Shown here in pieces: positions 33,085-44,545 of a stretch of 64,000 bases of DNA. How positions within the stretch are numbered: the stretch's first letter is position 1; each line of letters opens with the position of its first letter. The stretch is from Ophioderma brevispina (taxonomy: Eukaryota > Echinodermata > Ophiuroidea > Amphilepidida > Ophiodermatidae), in the NCBI GenBank assembly GCA_023653785.1, contig JAMKCH010084987.1:1-64000 (forward strand), in the 5' to 3' direction. The notes under the pieces were generated by a model. That model was not told the origin of the DNA, ran no database searches, and worked only from the letters and a program-made list of their open reading frames with translations. The position numbers and the translations under genes are program-made.

Positions 33085-33157
33085 TCATCGTCTACTTCCA
33101 AGTCATTCAGGAACGTGTCTATCGCCATGGCAACATCTGTGTTCCAGAATCGCTTAC
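33030..33157 (-). CDS. Terminal coding exon of an unidentified multi-exon gene
   Basis: On the minus strand a pyrimidine-rich stretch ending TTTTCCTGCTTAG could act as a splice acceptor. The following frame reads KRFWNTDVAMAIDTFLNDLE, then VDDDVREELDTLRSLIEDCI, one Ser and a TGA stop at 33030-33032. The composition (acidic, amphipathic, probably helical) is very unlike the random frames around it. The exon starts with two bases that need one from the previous exon, which the preceding exon block supplies if its last part is read in the frame ending ADALVG. I do not recognise the family. The final 17 codons and the downstream sequence are duplicated at 32750-32804. The alternative acceptor after GTAAG is possible. 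Confidence 0.6.
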
Positions 33158-33446
33158 CTAAGCAGGAAAAGTCAAACAATGGCAGTATTAGACTGACAAT
33201 CCCAAATCACATGCCTCAACACCCTTTCTGATACATGAAACTCGGGTTTGTAGCTAGGCTACTTTCAGTGTTGGTTGTAAGGTCAGGTCAGGTTTTAATG
33301 AGGGCCTACTACTGTTATCCTGGTAACTAGTACTACCTGTCCCAGGACTGGGTTGTCAGCGGCTAACCGTCATCCCCATCGGGTTTCTAACAAAATCCGA
33401 TGAGGAGGGTAGCTAATTACACAGGTAGAACTAAAAAGAAGATTAC
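33158..33446 (-). other. Probable intron of the unidentified gene
   Basis: Lies between two exon candidates on the minus strand, with GTAATC at the donor side and TTAG at the acceptor side. It contains a small hairpin (CATCGGGTTT near 33378 with AAATCCGATG near 33393). Confidence 0.45.
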
Positions 33447-33598
33447 CTACAAGGGCGTCGGCTCTGGAGAGCTAATGGCGGCCATCCAGTACATTGGTGT
33501 CAGGAGGGGCATCCAGTCAATTATCTTTTGCTCCAATAAATCCTCACACAGCAGTATTGCCGTGAATTTGAGGTGAATCCATATCATTGTGGTTCCTT
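33447..33598 (-). CDS. Internal coding exon of the unidentified gene
   Basis: The minus frame reads EGTTMIWIHLKFTAILLCED, then LLEQKIIDWMPLLTPMYWMA and AISSP. After one apparent single-base deletion it continues RADALV up to a GTAATC donor at 33446. With that shift the phase joins the terminal exon as ADALV-G-KRFW. The upstream border (GTGAG|AAGG) is uncertain because the pyrimidine tract is poor. The segment is hydrophobic and amphipathic, plausibly helical repeats, but no catalytic motif or known domain can be named. Confidence is moderate because one frame correction is needed. Confidence 0.45.
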
Positions 33599-34186
33599 CT
33601 CACCTACCACTGCTATCTATCGTAGACTACATCAATAGCAGAATTTAAGCTGGTCCAATCAATTTAAGTTAGTACGTTTGAAGGGGAATTGATGTATGTA
33701 TAAGCAAAGGTTCAACAAATCACTCATTCTTCATCTTGATATACACCTGGCACAAAAAGTATCTTGGCATGTTTTTAGATCAGTATTGTACCAAAGTCAG
33801 ACCATTTTGAAAGTTTTCGCAATATACATTTTGTTGCCTATGTCTTGCTCTTTCATTTAACACCTCGCTTGTAAAAAAGCGTGCAAAAATGTTTGAGATA
33901 GAGTGCCCGAAAGACGCAAACGCCCCCCCACCCAAAAAGAGCAGCAGTTTTTTTTATATGACCATCAAAATTTAAATCCCGAAATAGGGCTCAGTTAATA
34001 ATAGTGTTGTATTCATATCTACTGAATGATAAATTTTGTTACCCCCTGGTTGTTCTCAGGCAATACGAAAATCAAGCCTGCGGCCTCGAGTGTTATGGCA
34101 CCAAACCGCTTCATATCTCTTTGTATGCATGAACAACGGGATAACTACTAGTATCGGTAGTCTCTCCTGAATGAACCGGTGCCTAC

Positions 34187-34352
34187 CTTTTAGGATACTC
34201 GTCAGCTGCTGAACAGAGGGCATCGATCAACCAAACGGCATGTGCAGGACACCACTTCTATCAGCCTTTACTGACGTTCACGGTTGCCGACCTGTCGTCC
34301 ATCCTCTTCTCCACTGGAAATTGGGTGTTTTCCCAAATATCCAATCCCATTT
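34187..34352 (-). CDS. Internal coding exon of the unidentified gene, with apparent frameshifts
   Basis: After the acceptor GTGTTATTACAG the minus strand reads MGLDIWENTQFPVEKRMDD then RSATVNVSK. A short frame disruption (AAAGGCTGATAGAAG) follows, then HAVWLIDALCSAADEYPKR preceded by WCPA, up to a GTAGGC donor at 34186. Two compensating indels (one extra G, one missing base) would restore a continuous frame. Reading as an intron is unlikely because the gap is only about 15 bases. The first two bases complete a codon begun by the upstream exon. The plus-strand 135-codon frame over the same interval is considered its shadow. Function unknown. Confidence 0.5.
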
Positions 34353-34488
34353 CTGTAATAACACATCAATTACCAGATTAAAACTGGAGTGCCATTTTAC
34401 GCCATATTTACTTGATGAAAATTTGAAGGACAGGGTTCACCTCTATGCAATCCCAGGAAAGGTCTTTCATCCAATGGTGGCTTCTAAC

Positions 34489-34571
34489 GGGTCAGTGCAT
34501 TACATATTCTCGGTAATAGGGAAAGACGTTGCGGTGAAGTCGCCAACACCGCTCCCCAGGAGAGCAGCTCA
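34489..34571 (-). CDS. Upstream coding exon of the unidentified gene
   Basis: The minus strand reads ELLSWGAVLATSPQRLSLLP then RICNALT, followed by a C and a GTTAGA donor. That leftover C plus the AA at the start of the next exon makes CAA (Gln), so phase is consistent across a 136 bp intron (34353-34488). The 5' border is unclear: the nearest AG is ATATAAG at about 34572, without a pyrimidine tract, and stops lie further upstream. No family recognised. Earlier exons, if present, should lie at higher coordinates on the minus strand. Confidence 0.4.
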
Positions 34572-34574
34572 CTT

Positions 34575-37490
34575 ATATTGTATTTCTTTTGTATTTTTAC
34601 TTGCTAGATCAGCGGAATCACAACTGCAAATCTGTGCCCAAATGTAATGCAGGCATGTACTGACTGCACTACTTCCTTTCACCATTTCCTTTCAACATGA
34701 TCACTTCTGTACCGAATGAAGCATACATAACAAAGTTCATTTTTATGTTTGTTCACATACGTGGTTACAATTCACTGGTAATACACGTGCACTGTTTCTC
34801 CCTCATTTCTGGCAGGGAAATTTTAAGGTTAATTTCCTTTTCCCACATTGCTGTAGGCACACATAAGTTTTACAAGGTGTTGACAAACCCTCGTCCCCAA
34901 CGTAATCCTCAAAATGTAGATTTTGGTGTCAAATGAAGACATTCTTCTTTTTGATGTTATGAACCAAAACGTCTCCATAATATGTTCCAACACAACACTC
35001 TGGCTGTCGTTTGGACAATTTAGGTACAAACGTTTTGCTACTACTATCCAAATGGTCTTGGACCGTTTAATAAGATGCTTTTGGTTATAATACTGCCATG
35101 TGAAGGAAAATCAGAAAACTGGACCAGATATTGGGTCACCAATCTGTTAAGAATTAATTTTTGCTCTCTATTAATGACATTCTTTTTGAAACGTGCATGC
35201 TGAATTTTCTATAAAGTTTTTTATAAAGAAGCTCCGAGAAATGGCGAGCCACAGATTAAATAACGACAAAATACAGGGTCTAGACTCGAACTCGGACCTC
35301 TCGCTATCTAGGCGTGAGAATTACACGGGCCCACAGAGCGATTTCTCGGGTTTTTATATAATCATGTACTTGATCCTCGGTGCATTGAATTGAGTTTCAC
35401 ATCGTCATAGATCCTGCTAGGAATCATTGCATTCATAGGCCCCACCCTTCTAGAAAATTTATAATAAATCAAATATCACTCACAGTTCGAGAGTACAAGT
35501 TTGAGTCTCAAGTTTTGACAGGCTATAAAATTGCAGATGCGCAGAAAAATGCAGACAAAGTGTATCCACTATGCCCAACCTATGCAACTATAAAAGACAA
35601 TCTATACAAAGCAACAAAGGAGCAAAATGTAAATTTTTAAGCATGTCTTTAAACTCAGCCAGCATTCTAAACTGATCTGTGAGTGGGAGTGAAGTTTTGA
35701 AAAACAAAGCCAAAAAAACTTGAAACATAGCATAAAAATAGCGAAAAAGCGTCAAAAACAGGCTTGAAAATCGAAAGAAAAAGACTCTTAAAAACATGAA
35801 AAAAGAGCTGAATCAGCTAAAAAGATGAACTCTCACACCCCTGAAGGCGCTGCACTAAAAATGCTGATTGCCAGGTTGTACAATGCTACTTGAAAACATT
35901 AGCCCAAAAATGCAATTCACTAGCCCTGTCCTCAGAGACAGGAATGTCACAGCATGTAGGCGAGCCCTTGTTTATCAATGACGTTAAATTAATCTAGAGT
36001 GCTATAATCGATTCGCCCATTGATAATAAGAGACTGGGAACCATGGCCACATCGTATTGACCGCTTCAGAGCCACACAGTAGAACTCTCAGAACTTGAGA
36101 GAGTGCTGCAAAGTTTAAGTGATTGTGCGCCCCTCACAAAACACCTCTCACCGCGTAAAAATGAACAAGGTTGTCCCTATATTCAGTGATGAATCGAGTA
36201 TAACAACACCCCCTTTTTGTGGTTCAAAATACTGGAGAAAGTTGATGTTTTTCTAGTCGTTCTCTAACCAAATCAGTTTAGTATGGCTTACCACAATTAT
36301 AAAACTCGCCATGCAAAAAATTACAAAAAATAGTGTCGCAGCAAAGAGATATAAGTCGACGATCCGTTATCTGATATTCTGTTTGATGATGATGAAAGTG
36401 GTTCAAACACGGCAGCTACAAAGTAACCCCCCCCCCCCCCCCTTGGCAAAAGTTGGAAAAGGTTAATCTCTCAGAAATGCTATGAGAATTATGAAGGAAC
36501 CAAAAACCTTTGAGGCCACTGTGTTGAAAATTGTGGCCAAGGTGAATTTTTGATGATAACCAGTATCCCAATTGTCCCTTGCCAGACGATTACCGACCAT
36601 TCTAAATTTTTATATTTTGACTGCACATATTATTCAGGTTTTTGAAGAAATAAAAATATTTGCAGGCCCCGGATGAACATGCCAAGATATCTGCTTAATT
36701 TTAAAATCCATATTGTCCAAGTTATCGCCCTCAACTTAGATTTCCAGGCACGTTCGTATTAGAGTGCTATGCATAGATTATGTTTTACAAAACCGTTCCT
36801 ACTGAAAGTCCGTCCATTTCTCCCACCTACAAAAACGTCTTCAAATATGGTCAACCGCAATATTTATTATCACACATTGTCCTGTGGGTCAATTTGGTAC
36901 ACATTAATGCTTCTACTATCCAATTGGCAAGACTGATTTAGCTCAAAACTTGTAATCAGTTATTTTCATGATACGCTTGCATGTGAGGGAGAAAACATCA
37001 CATGAAAAATTGGACTGTGATAGGGTCACCTACCTTTAATAAAAAATAACCATTTTGGTTGGTCCTGATCCACTCTCCCAATCATTATGCCACTGACCAC
37101 TGGCAAGGGATCAGTATGATCATTGGGAGTTCTAAAAAGAGAATATTGATGACAAAATTAAGTACACTTCTTGAGCCATCTGCTTCAAGAAATTAGCGGT
37201 CATATCATGTGATTCCTCCGACACGATATACTCATGTTATTAAGCTACAAAAATCTCAGAAATACAATTTCCATTATATCAACATCTACTGGTGCTAATT
37301 TTACTTTGGAACTCTCAATTTGACCAATCTTGATACTGTTGTCTCTTTTTGGTAAAAAATAAATCTACGAACAACAAATACGTAGTTGTGTTGGGGATTT
37401 ATATGGTAATTTCAGATGGTTTAGCAAGTGACACAAGAATATAATGTGCAATAATTCTTTTATCATCTTAAAAAGTCATCCAGTATTACT
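34575..37490. other. Intronic or intergenic DNA, no further exon supported
   Basis: I looked for minus-strand exons continuing the 33-34.6 kb gene and found none that I trust. The interval holds the dispersed repeat copy at 36055-36205, a 16-base C run (36427-36442) and otherwise AT-rich DNA. A weak acceptor/donor pair near 35485-35525 encloses only about 13 codons. Confidence 0.35.
36055..36205 (+). repeat. Dispersed repeat, second copy
   Basis: Direct relative of 31327-31461 in the same orientation, including the ending GATGAATCGAGTATAAC. Confidence 0.6.
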
Positions 37491-38226
37491 GTGTCGCCTG
37501 CAAGAATTGCAGGAGGCAACACTTGTCAGTTCTTAATTCTGTCTGACCATGTCTTCGTGTTTTTCAAAGGTTAAGTTTTGAATAAAGTTTCTCATTCGAG
37601 AAGTAAAAGTCCAATTACTACAGAACTTGGTCATAGATGCCCCTTGGGAACCTTCATATGATAAGGTGGTCAAGGATCACATAAAGTGGTCAAGGATCAC
37701 CAACCAAGGTCAAAGGTCATATGAGGTCAAGTTATAAAATATGCTGGAAACATCAAATTGGCCTCATTCGAGAATTCCAATTGCTACAGAACTTGGATCA
37801 TACATGCCCCTTGGGAACCTTCATAAGATAATGAGGTCAAGGTTCACATACCAAGGTCAAAGGTCACATACTCACGGTCAAAGATCATGAGGTACTGTCA
37901 TAAAATGGGCCAAAACATCAAACTAGCCTCTTCAGAAGAAAAGTCTAATTGCTACAGAACTTAAGAGACATACATGCCCTTGGTGACCTTTATAATGATT
38001 AATTGGCAGGGTCACATCCAAGGTCACAGGTCATCCGAGGTGAAGTTTGAGTGGGGCTGAAAACATCAAATTGGTGGCATTTTTTGAAGGTTGAATTCCA
38101 ATTGCAACCGACTGGCCATCAAGCAACAGGAACATCATAGATCAGGTCCCATGGGCAATTGCAAAGGTCAAGGTCCTCCGAGGTCAAGTTTAAAATAGAA
38201 AAGGTGTACCACAAAAGCAGGCGACA
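37491..38226 (+). mobile_element. Inverted-repeat element with internal AGGTCA-rich tandem units
   Basis: The ends GTGTCGCCTGC (37491-37501) and GCAGGCGACAC (38216-38226) are perfect 11 bp inverted repeats; the left end also folds on itself with GCAGGAGGCAACAC at 37509. Inside are about four degenerate units of roughly 170 bp sharing TACAGAACTTGG, ACATGCCCCTTGGGAACCTT, AAGGTCAAAGGTCA and ACATCAAA. The AGGTCA hexamer recurs many times, including one-base-spaced direct pairs (AGGTCAAAGGTCA near 37709 and 37853). There is no coding sequence. This is probably a non-autonomous DNA element; the receptor-site reading is an inference. Confidence 0.7.
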
Positions 38227-39815
38227 CTTGTGTTTCAAGAACCGTTTGTTATTGTTAATATGAAGCTGACTTGAGTAGTGGCCAACTTAGAAATGCACCA
38301 CAACTTGCAAAGTATGCAAACCCAAAGTCTACAAGTCAGTATGGGAACTGAAGTGGTAATGTACGCAAAATCTACCAACCTCTTTTGTGTCTTTAAAACA
38401 TAATCTATAAAAAATGAGTTATGAAAATAACTACAGCTGTAAAAAGCCAAAATGAAATTTGTCCTGTGCAAACGAAGTGAACCCCAATTCTCTATTGACC
38501 TCGAATCAATGTTTTAATTTCACATACATTAGATCTTTCTTTCCTCTGCTAATCCCATCCACGTCTTTCATCAGTTGGGATATTCTAATATACCTGACAA
38601 AAAAATTCACAACCAGATGTTGCATGTATTTCATGTGGGTTGATTACTCAGCCAAACAAAAAAGGTAAAGAATTTACAATTACATTTAATGCATTCCCTT
38701 TGAAGCAAAAAGTAGTGAAAATTCGGGTATATATATGCTGGTTAGCTATTAAGAGACAAACGGGCATTTTGCTGACAATCGCATGCCCTCTAGATTTCAA
38801 AATTGATCTTTTTTTGCATGTTTGTAAAGCTTGTATATACATTAGCCCTCACCTGAAATTATTAAGCCCAAATCAGCGCGATTATGGGTAAACCAAAACG
38901 ATTTTATAATTAATGTCGCCGGTGTCCACTAATTCAGAAACACGCGGAAATGGCGTTCAACACAAGCCCCCCACGCCAGAGTCGATTCCCACAGCATGCA
39001 CCTTGTTTGAACCGTCTGTGACCTTTTTTGGTTTTAATATCAATGATTACGAGTCTCATGAATAATTCTGTATAGACACATTTCCACACAGTACCTGATG
39101 TCCTCCAGCCTCTATTAATGCCCTATCAGTTTTGGGTATGTTTTTATGTGTAAATAATTCTTTATTCTTCACTGGCCTCTACTATCATTTGTCGAGCAAT
39201 GGAAAGAATTTGATATTTTTCCTGAAATGTTGCCAGTGCCGCTTCAAAATTGCCCAGTAAAATCACACACCGCCTGCGATTATGGTTAATTAAAAAGAGG
39301 AACTTAAATCAATCCTTCCAAACAAACAAATTATGCTAGTCGCATGCATTGCAAGTGCAGGTGGGATCATAGGCCCTGCCTTAGGGTCCAGAGGGACCCG
39401 GGGAAAAGATGGCTTAAATGTCAATGGAAACGCTTAAAAATACTAAAAAGTTTGTGAATATACTCTTTTCTTGAGTATTAAGTAAATTCTGCTGAAACAG
39501 CGACTGTTAACTGTAGATTTTATAAAAGCTGGGCATAAAATTCATGAGTTTTGACAAGCTGGAAAAAACAAAGTACATTTCCCACCGCCCACGATGACCT
39601 GCATGTGACGTTTAAGTAGCCTTGCGTTGTGAGTCATCATTGGAATGGCAACGCGACACATACAGATTACAACAAAAAAATGCATATTTAACTTCGGCGG
39701 TATGCGTCGTCCTGTTCGATAGTAAATACACATACAGCTTGTCACGTGTTATACACCAAAGGCTACTATAACGTCACTTCCATCCGGGTCAAGCCAACTC
39801 CAGCCATCTCTTACG
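38227..39815. other. Repeat-derived DNA, no gene supported
   Basis: The segment 38810-38965 matches the 21.75-21.9 and 23.85-24.0 kb segments of the large duplication (ACGATTTTATAATTAATGTC with GCCGG, AAATGGCGTTCAACACAAG). The segment 38995-39250 matches 24.9-25.18 kb. Frames at 38235-38471, 38640-38891 and 39542-39745 show no recognisable domains. A CpG-containing stretch with CTTCCATCCGGGTC lies just before 39816. Confidence 0.45.
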
Positions 39816-39850
39816 ATGCGTGCCAAACGTGAGAAGGCCCATTTCACTCT
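39816..39850 (+). CDS. Candidate first coding exon (unidentified)
   Basis: ATG in good context (A at -3) opens MRAKREKAHFTL and runs directly into a strong donor, CT|GTAAGT. The upstream sequence is GC-richer than its surroundings and contains CGTCAC and TCCATCCGGG, compatible with a promoter or 5' untranslated region. I could not find the second exon. Twelve codons are too few to name a protein, and chance is a real possibility. Confidence 0.25.
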
Positions 39851-40212
39851 GTAAGTTTGGGTATATTTAATCCTTGAAATTTACCCCCTTTTGCGATGTC
39901 TTAATTTAAAACTCGGTGTTAAGATATGACGGATAATGCTGATGTACAAAATGTAACACAGAAATTTCTACCCAGTCTGTCCATGAAATTCAACTTTTTG
40001 ACTGATGGGTATCCCCTAACTCTGACTTGTGTACAACCATAACCAAGGGATCATCATCATGGCTCATGTACTCATCTAATAATCCATGACGCATTTCCTG
40101 TATGTATGATGTCTGTTTTATATGGGGTGGTTGGCATCTCAGGGACTGCAATGGGCAACCAGATGAATTGCATGTTATCATTAGCTGGAGGCAGACCAAT
40201 TTCACAGACTTA

Positions 40213-40260
40213 CCAGGGAATGAGGGACAGCCCGAGGGTCCCGTAATTGCCAATGAAACC
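40213..40260 (-). CDS. Candidate internal exon, minus strand (unidentified)
   Basis: On the minus strand an AAAG acceptor candidate is followed by FIGNYGTLGLSLIP and a strong donor, CTG|GTAAGTC. The pyrimidine tract upstream is weak. It could belong to the same minus-strand gene as the 33.0-34.6 kb exons, with a long intron, but nothing proves the link. Confidence 0.2.
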
Positions 40261-40261
40261 T

Positions 40262-40791
40262 TTAGTGTACAAACTAAGTAATAAGTTCACTTGCCCATCG
40301 TGAGAAAAAAACCCCCATCACCACAAGCACGATGTATATTTTGAAGCACTTTGTTTCCTTGCTATTGCTAATCAGTATCTTTGTCAATGTCCCCTGGATT
40401 ATCTGTGTCAGCTATAACAGTTCATACTTTTTAAGGAATCTATGTCCAAATGGTAAGCACCCAATTATTTTTTGGCTGCTTGGATAGTTTTGTCTAAATC
40501 GCCCTTCAATAGTCCCTTACAGAGAATTACAGCACAGTCCCCCACAAATTATACTTCAGTCTTGGTTGGACCCAATGTTTAACAATACATTGTAAGTACC
40601 TTCTCTTCTCTTCATAGTAATGGAGGGTTTGGTTCCTGGAATAGGAATGCCCTTGGCTCTGGATTGTTAAGCGGCAACGACCTGCGTCACTGAGGCTCGG
40701 GCTTCCCGCACATTGATCACTGGAGACTTGACGCTCTCTGCCTCTTTGCTTTAAAACTCTTGTGCCATCCTGTTGGTATAATAACGTAGAG
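40262..40791. other. No gene recognised
   Basis: The 98-codon minus frame at 40527-40823 has no family resemblance that I can see. No repeat was identified. Confidence 0.3.
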
Positions 40792-41224
40792 AATAACCGA
40801 TCTGAATCTGTTATTTTTTTCAATCGGGCCGATTATGACCTTATCGGGTATCTCAGATCGGTAAATCTCAAAATTCTCAGTTTTTTTTTATTTACCGATT
40901 TCTGTAACCGATTAATTAATATCAAAGAGTCCAACTCTAATTAAATTGTTTCAACTGATGTCCAAACGGTGGAAAAATAAATCTAACTGAAACAATCCAA
41001 TTTATTATTTTATGTACACAACAGAGTGTGTATGTTTTTCCTCAACTACTATTTTTTCGCCGTTTTAGTGGTTTACCTCATGATCTGCTAACTTTTTCCG
41101 GCAGCTTCTGGCCGTCGAAAATGGCGATAACGCAAAAAAAAATAACAGACAAATCGGAATGAACCCGATTTTGACATTTCAAATCCGTCAATCGGTATAA
41201 CAGATATTAGCGTGATCGGTTAGA
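40792..41224. mobile_element. Element with AACCGATC/GATCGGTT ends
   Basis: AATAACCGATCTGAATCTG at the left is mirrored by CAGATATTAGCGTGATCGGTT at the right. Internal AGATCGGTAA, TTTACCGATT, TAACCGATTA and CAATCGGTATA give many inverted CGAT pairs. No coding capacity. Confidence 0.5.
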
Positions 41225-42774
41225 CACTTTATATGCAAAACCATAATTGTCAAATCAAAACAATGCGGGTTTTTTTTATACTTTGTCATGTTTTTTTTTT
41301 TCTCCACCACATTTCAAATTTTTTGTGAGGTTGTGTTTCCCCGAGGGTAACGTTCACATGGATTAAGGTGTTGTTTTTCTTTTACTTTTTGTGGCTAATA
41401 TGTGTTTTATTTAAACAGGGGTACCAAACCTGGGCTTCCAATAGTTGCATGTCCTTAGTTTTCATTGTTTCCTGTCTGTTGAAAGCCAACACAGCCCTTA
41501 GTTGCCTGGGCACTACTTTCCTGGCCACCTATAAAAAACTATAATTAATACAATGTCAAAGTACGCCCGGATACTCGGTCCCGTAAGGTAAAATTTCCTA
41601 TGGTGTCCTATTTTGGTGTCACACGAATCTGCGAAAGATCTGTGGGTAGAGTGTGTGCCGTGTGACCGGTTGCTTCCGGACGTGAGAGATTAAAAACGTT
41701 ATCAAGTTCCGGTCATAGAGAATGTGTTAAAAAGAACTAAAGCTCAATGTCCTTCCGGAAACAAGATTTTTTTTTTGCATCGAGGGTCTGTTCCTATGTT
41801 TTTGTTTTGAATATGTTATCGTAAGGTCTGAACCCTATAGAACCTAGTGAGAAACTGGATAACGTTTTTGAACGGTACTTTTCGGTGCTCACAGAAACGG
41901 AAAACTGAACACGCAGTCCTACACCAAGCCAGCCGCAATCATTTTTCCACAATGCCTTTCGTATTTTTCCATTCTTTAGAATGTTTAAACACTGGTTTCA
42001 ATTTAGCCCAACTTTTTTTCAATTTTAGAAACGATTACGTACTTACCGGACCGCCGTAGTCAAATGAGCAGAAATGATTCTTTTATTTTTATCTATGTTA
42101 TAATAGTAAATATATTAATGTATTATTAATAATGAACAAAGAAAAGACTCAGAGAAATGATATATTTAACTACTCTAAAAAGAGCTTAGTTCACTCGTTC
42201 AGATGCTTTCCCGCCCTTCGACGTTGCAATGCACTTTGAAGAGTGCAAATGCACTTCCATTGAGTACATCCTGTACATATCCATGAGTGTGAATTTTTCA
42301 ACTGTTCTACATTAGAGAGTGGTACCTTGTATACTTAATTCAACAATATGTTTTTTTTTTTTATTAATATTACCATTTATCCAGCTACAGCTGTTGACTA
42401 TTCTCAACAGTATTGTGCTGATGTGTAGATTTTTCAACTAACATTTAATGATTCCATTGCTTACTGTTATCAAAGTTATCTTTTTTTCACTTGAGCTGTG
42501 GACTTGAAAAATAACATTTTTGCAGTGATAGGCTCGACAGGTATGTGTTTCTTGTTTGTACAGTGGCTGGATGTTTTGGTAGCAATACAATCAAAAGCCA
42601 CTTTATGGCATATTTTACTAAAATTGGCCCTACCCAGAAATTTCAAATGCATGCGTACATAGATCTTTCTAAGGATTATGACTCACTCACTGGACATACA
42701 AATATTACATCACTTTGAAATTTTAGTGCTGTTATGCATTTGAAATCATAACTTTACTTTTAAATACGTCCTCT
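41225..42774. other. No gene recognised
   Basis: AT-rich DNA. On the minus strand GGCGGTCCG|GTAAGTACG near 42050 is a strong donor-like sequence following a CpG-containing stretch, and CTTCCGG motifs occur near 41675 and 41752. This could be a 5' exon or promoter region of a minus-strand gene, but no coding frame supports it. Confidence 0.3.
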
Positions 42775-44545
42775 TTTACACCAACATCCCAAATGAGCTT
42801 CAACAACGGTTCTGTCAATTTTTCTCTGACAAAATTCATCAATTGAGAGATGAACTTGCTTCTCGCCATTTTGAACCGCCATCATTTGCTTCGTTACAAG
42901 GTGCCCAGTCTTCGATCATTTGTCCGTTCTGAAGACGAAAATATATGATTTGATCAACAAGATGCCCACAAAAGGGTGTATATTGGGACCCGTTTCCAAT
43001 GAATTGTTAAACAGTGTTATGATGACCTGGTCCTTTGATACCCACATTGTTAATGGAATCCCCATGTCTGGTATGTTCCTGATCAATTCAAACAAGTCAT
43101 TGTCGTCCCCCATCCTCAAGAAACCTGGGCTTGATCGCAATTGCCTCAAGAATTTTAGGCCAATTGACCTTCCATTTGTTTCAAAACTTTTGAAAAGGTT
43201 GTTCTTAATCAGTACAGAAGCATCTTGTGATAATAACCTGTTGGAAATCAATCAATCTGGGTATAGGAAGGGCCATAGCGTGGAAACAGCAGTGCTGAGT
43301 GTTGGATGGTTTGCTGACCAATGCTGATAAGAAAATGTTTAACTTAATGAGCTTCTAGACCTCAGCGATGCGTTATACGCGGGACCATTCCATTCTTTCA
43401 AGCGGCTTGAGAAACATCGCGGTGTCAGGGAACTGACTTAACGGTTTATTTCATATGTATATGACGGTTCAAAGTCATCATAAATGGCTGTGTTTCAGAT
43501 CCGTGCCCTCTACTATTATGGTGTACCACAGGGCTCCGTTCTAGGACCAATTTTGTTCATACTTTATTCTTTACACATTCTGACGTATTAGTCAGCACAA
43601 ATGCCTCCTTTTCACAAAGTACGTGACGACACCGAATTGTCTCATGTTGCACTCCGACGAATTTTGAGTCAACTAAGTTGGTGTCAGGAATGCATTGCGG
43701 CTATCTTACGTTGGATGGACAGTAATAAGCTCATGCTTAAAACAGATAAGACTGAGGTACTGACCGTAGGTACTTGCTTCACGCGTAAATTCAAGTGGAG
43801 AGTGATACATCCAAATTTCAACACTGTATCTCGTTTAAGAAATCAGTAAGTACCTCGGTGTGAGGCTGGATCAAACGTTACATGTCTGATCATGTCAGTG
43901 ATGTTTGTCGATTATCAGTCTTATCCCTGAGACTTTATGGCTGATTCGCCATTACTTGTCTGAAAAAGCGACTTCAGCCTAGTGAATTCTGGTATCATTT
44001 CGCGTCTTGACTCGCAACTCAGTCTGCCTGGTACACTGCTGATCAACTCAGCCGCCTTCAAAGAATTCAAACTGTGACGCTCGTCTATTGTTCGAAAAAA
44101 GAAGCATGAGCATATTACGCCCATTCTCATCAAGCTTCAATGGCTGCCCGTTGAATTACGAATCCAATATAAATTGGATGTTTTGGCATCCGTCATGTTG
44201 AAGGTACTCTTGCCAGTATACCGTCGACCGTTTTGTGTATCTATCAACCTCCCGCCATTCTTAGATTCTTCCACCGAAAAACTGCCTCAAAATTCATCGG
44301 GTTAGCCTTAGGACAGCCGGTGAACGCTCGTTTCGTTTTGCTGCCCCGGTCGTTTTGGAATTCACTTCGCAACACCCTCGCAATATCCCACGCTCTCTCA
44401 ATTCAAGAAAAAGTTTTAAAACTCATCCGCCGTTTCATCAAGCGTTTCCTGATCCCCAAATTTATGTGTTTTTGTGTGTGTTTTCATGTTACGTGCGTTC
44501 TGAGTTCTTCGGAAGATTTTGCTGCCTTATAAGAACAATTTATTA
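42775..44545 (+). pseudogene. CR1/L2-like non-LTR retrotransposon, degraded reverse transcriptase
   Basis: Reading across forward frames gives a nearly full RT order. LQQRFCQFFSDKIHQLRDEL comes first, then KIYDLINKMPTKGC, PILKKPGLDRNCLKNFRPI, INQSGYRKGHSVETAVL, GVPQGSVLGPILFILYS, a VRDDTELS segment where active elements have YADD, WMDSNKLMLKTDKTEVLTVG, YLGVRLDQTLH, ITPILIKLQWLPVELRIQYK and SFWNSLRNTLAISHALSIQE near the end. Frameshifts and stops separate most blocks, and part of the palm between HSVETAVL and GVPQGS is shortened. The altered catalytic box and the stops show an inactive copy. The endonuclease domain is absent or unrecognisable upstream. An AT-rich tail follows from 44530. Confidence 0.85.

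Noticed and set aside
33360..33410. Hammerhead-ribozyme-like CCGATGAGG near a hairpin
   Set aside because: The conserved CUGAUGA and GAAA core elements are not both present in the required spacing.
33030..34571. Naming the minus-strand gene (several large helical-repeat proteins were considered)
   Set aside because: No segment matched a family well enough from memory; giving a symbol would be a guess.
34240..34647. 135-codon plus-strand frame
   Set aside because: It covers the minus-strand exon blocks at 34187-34571, whose translations and splice signals are more convincing. The plus frame looks like their shadow.
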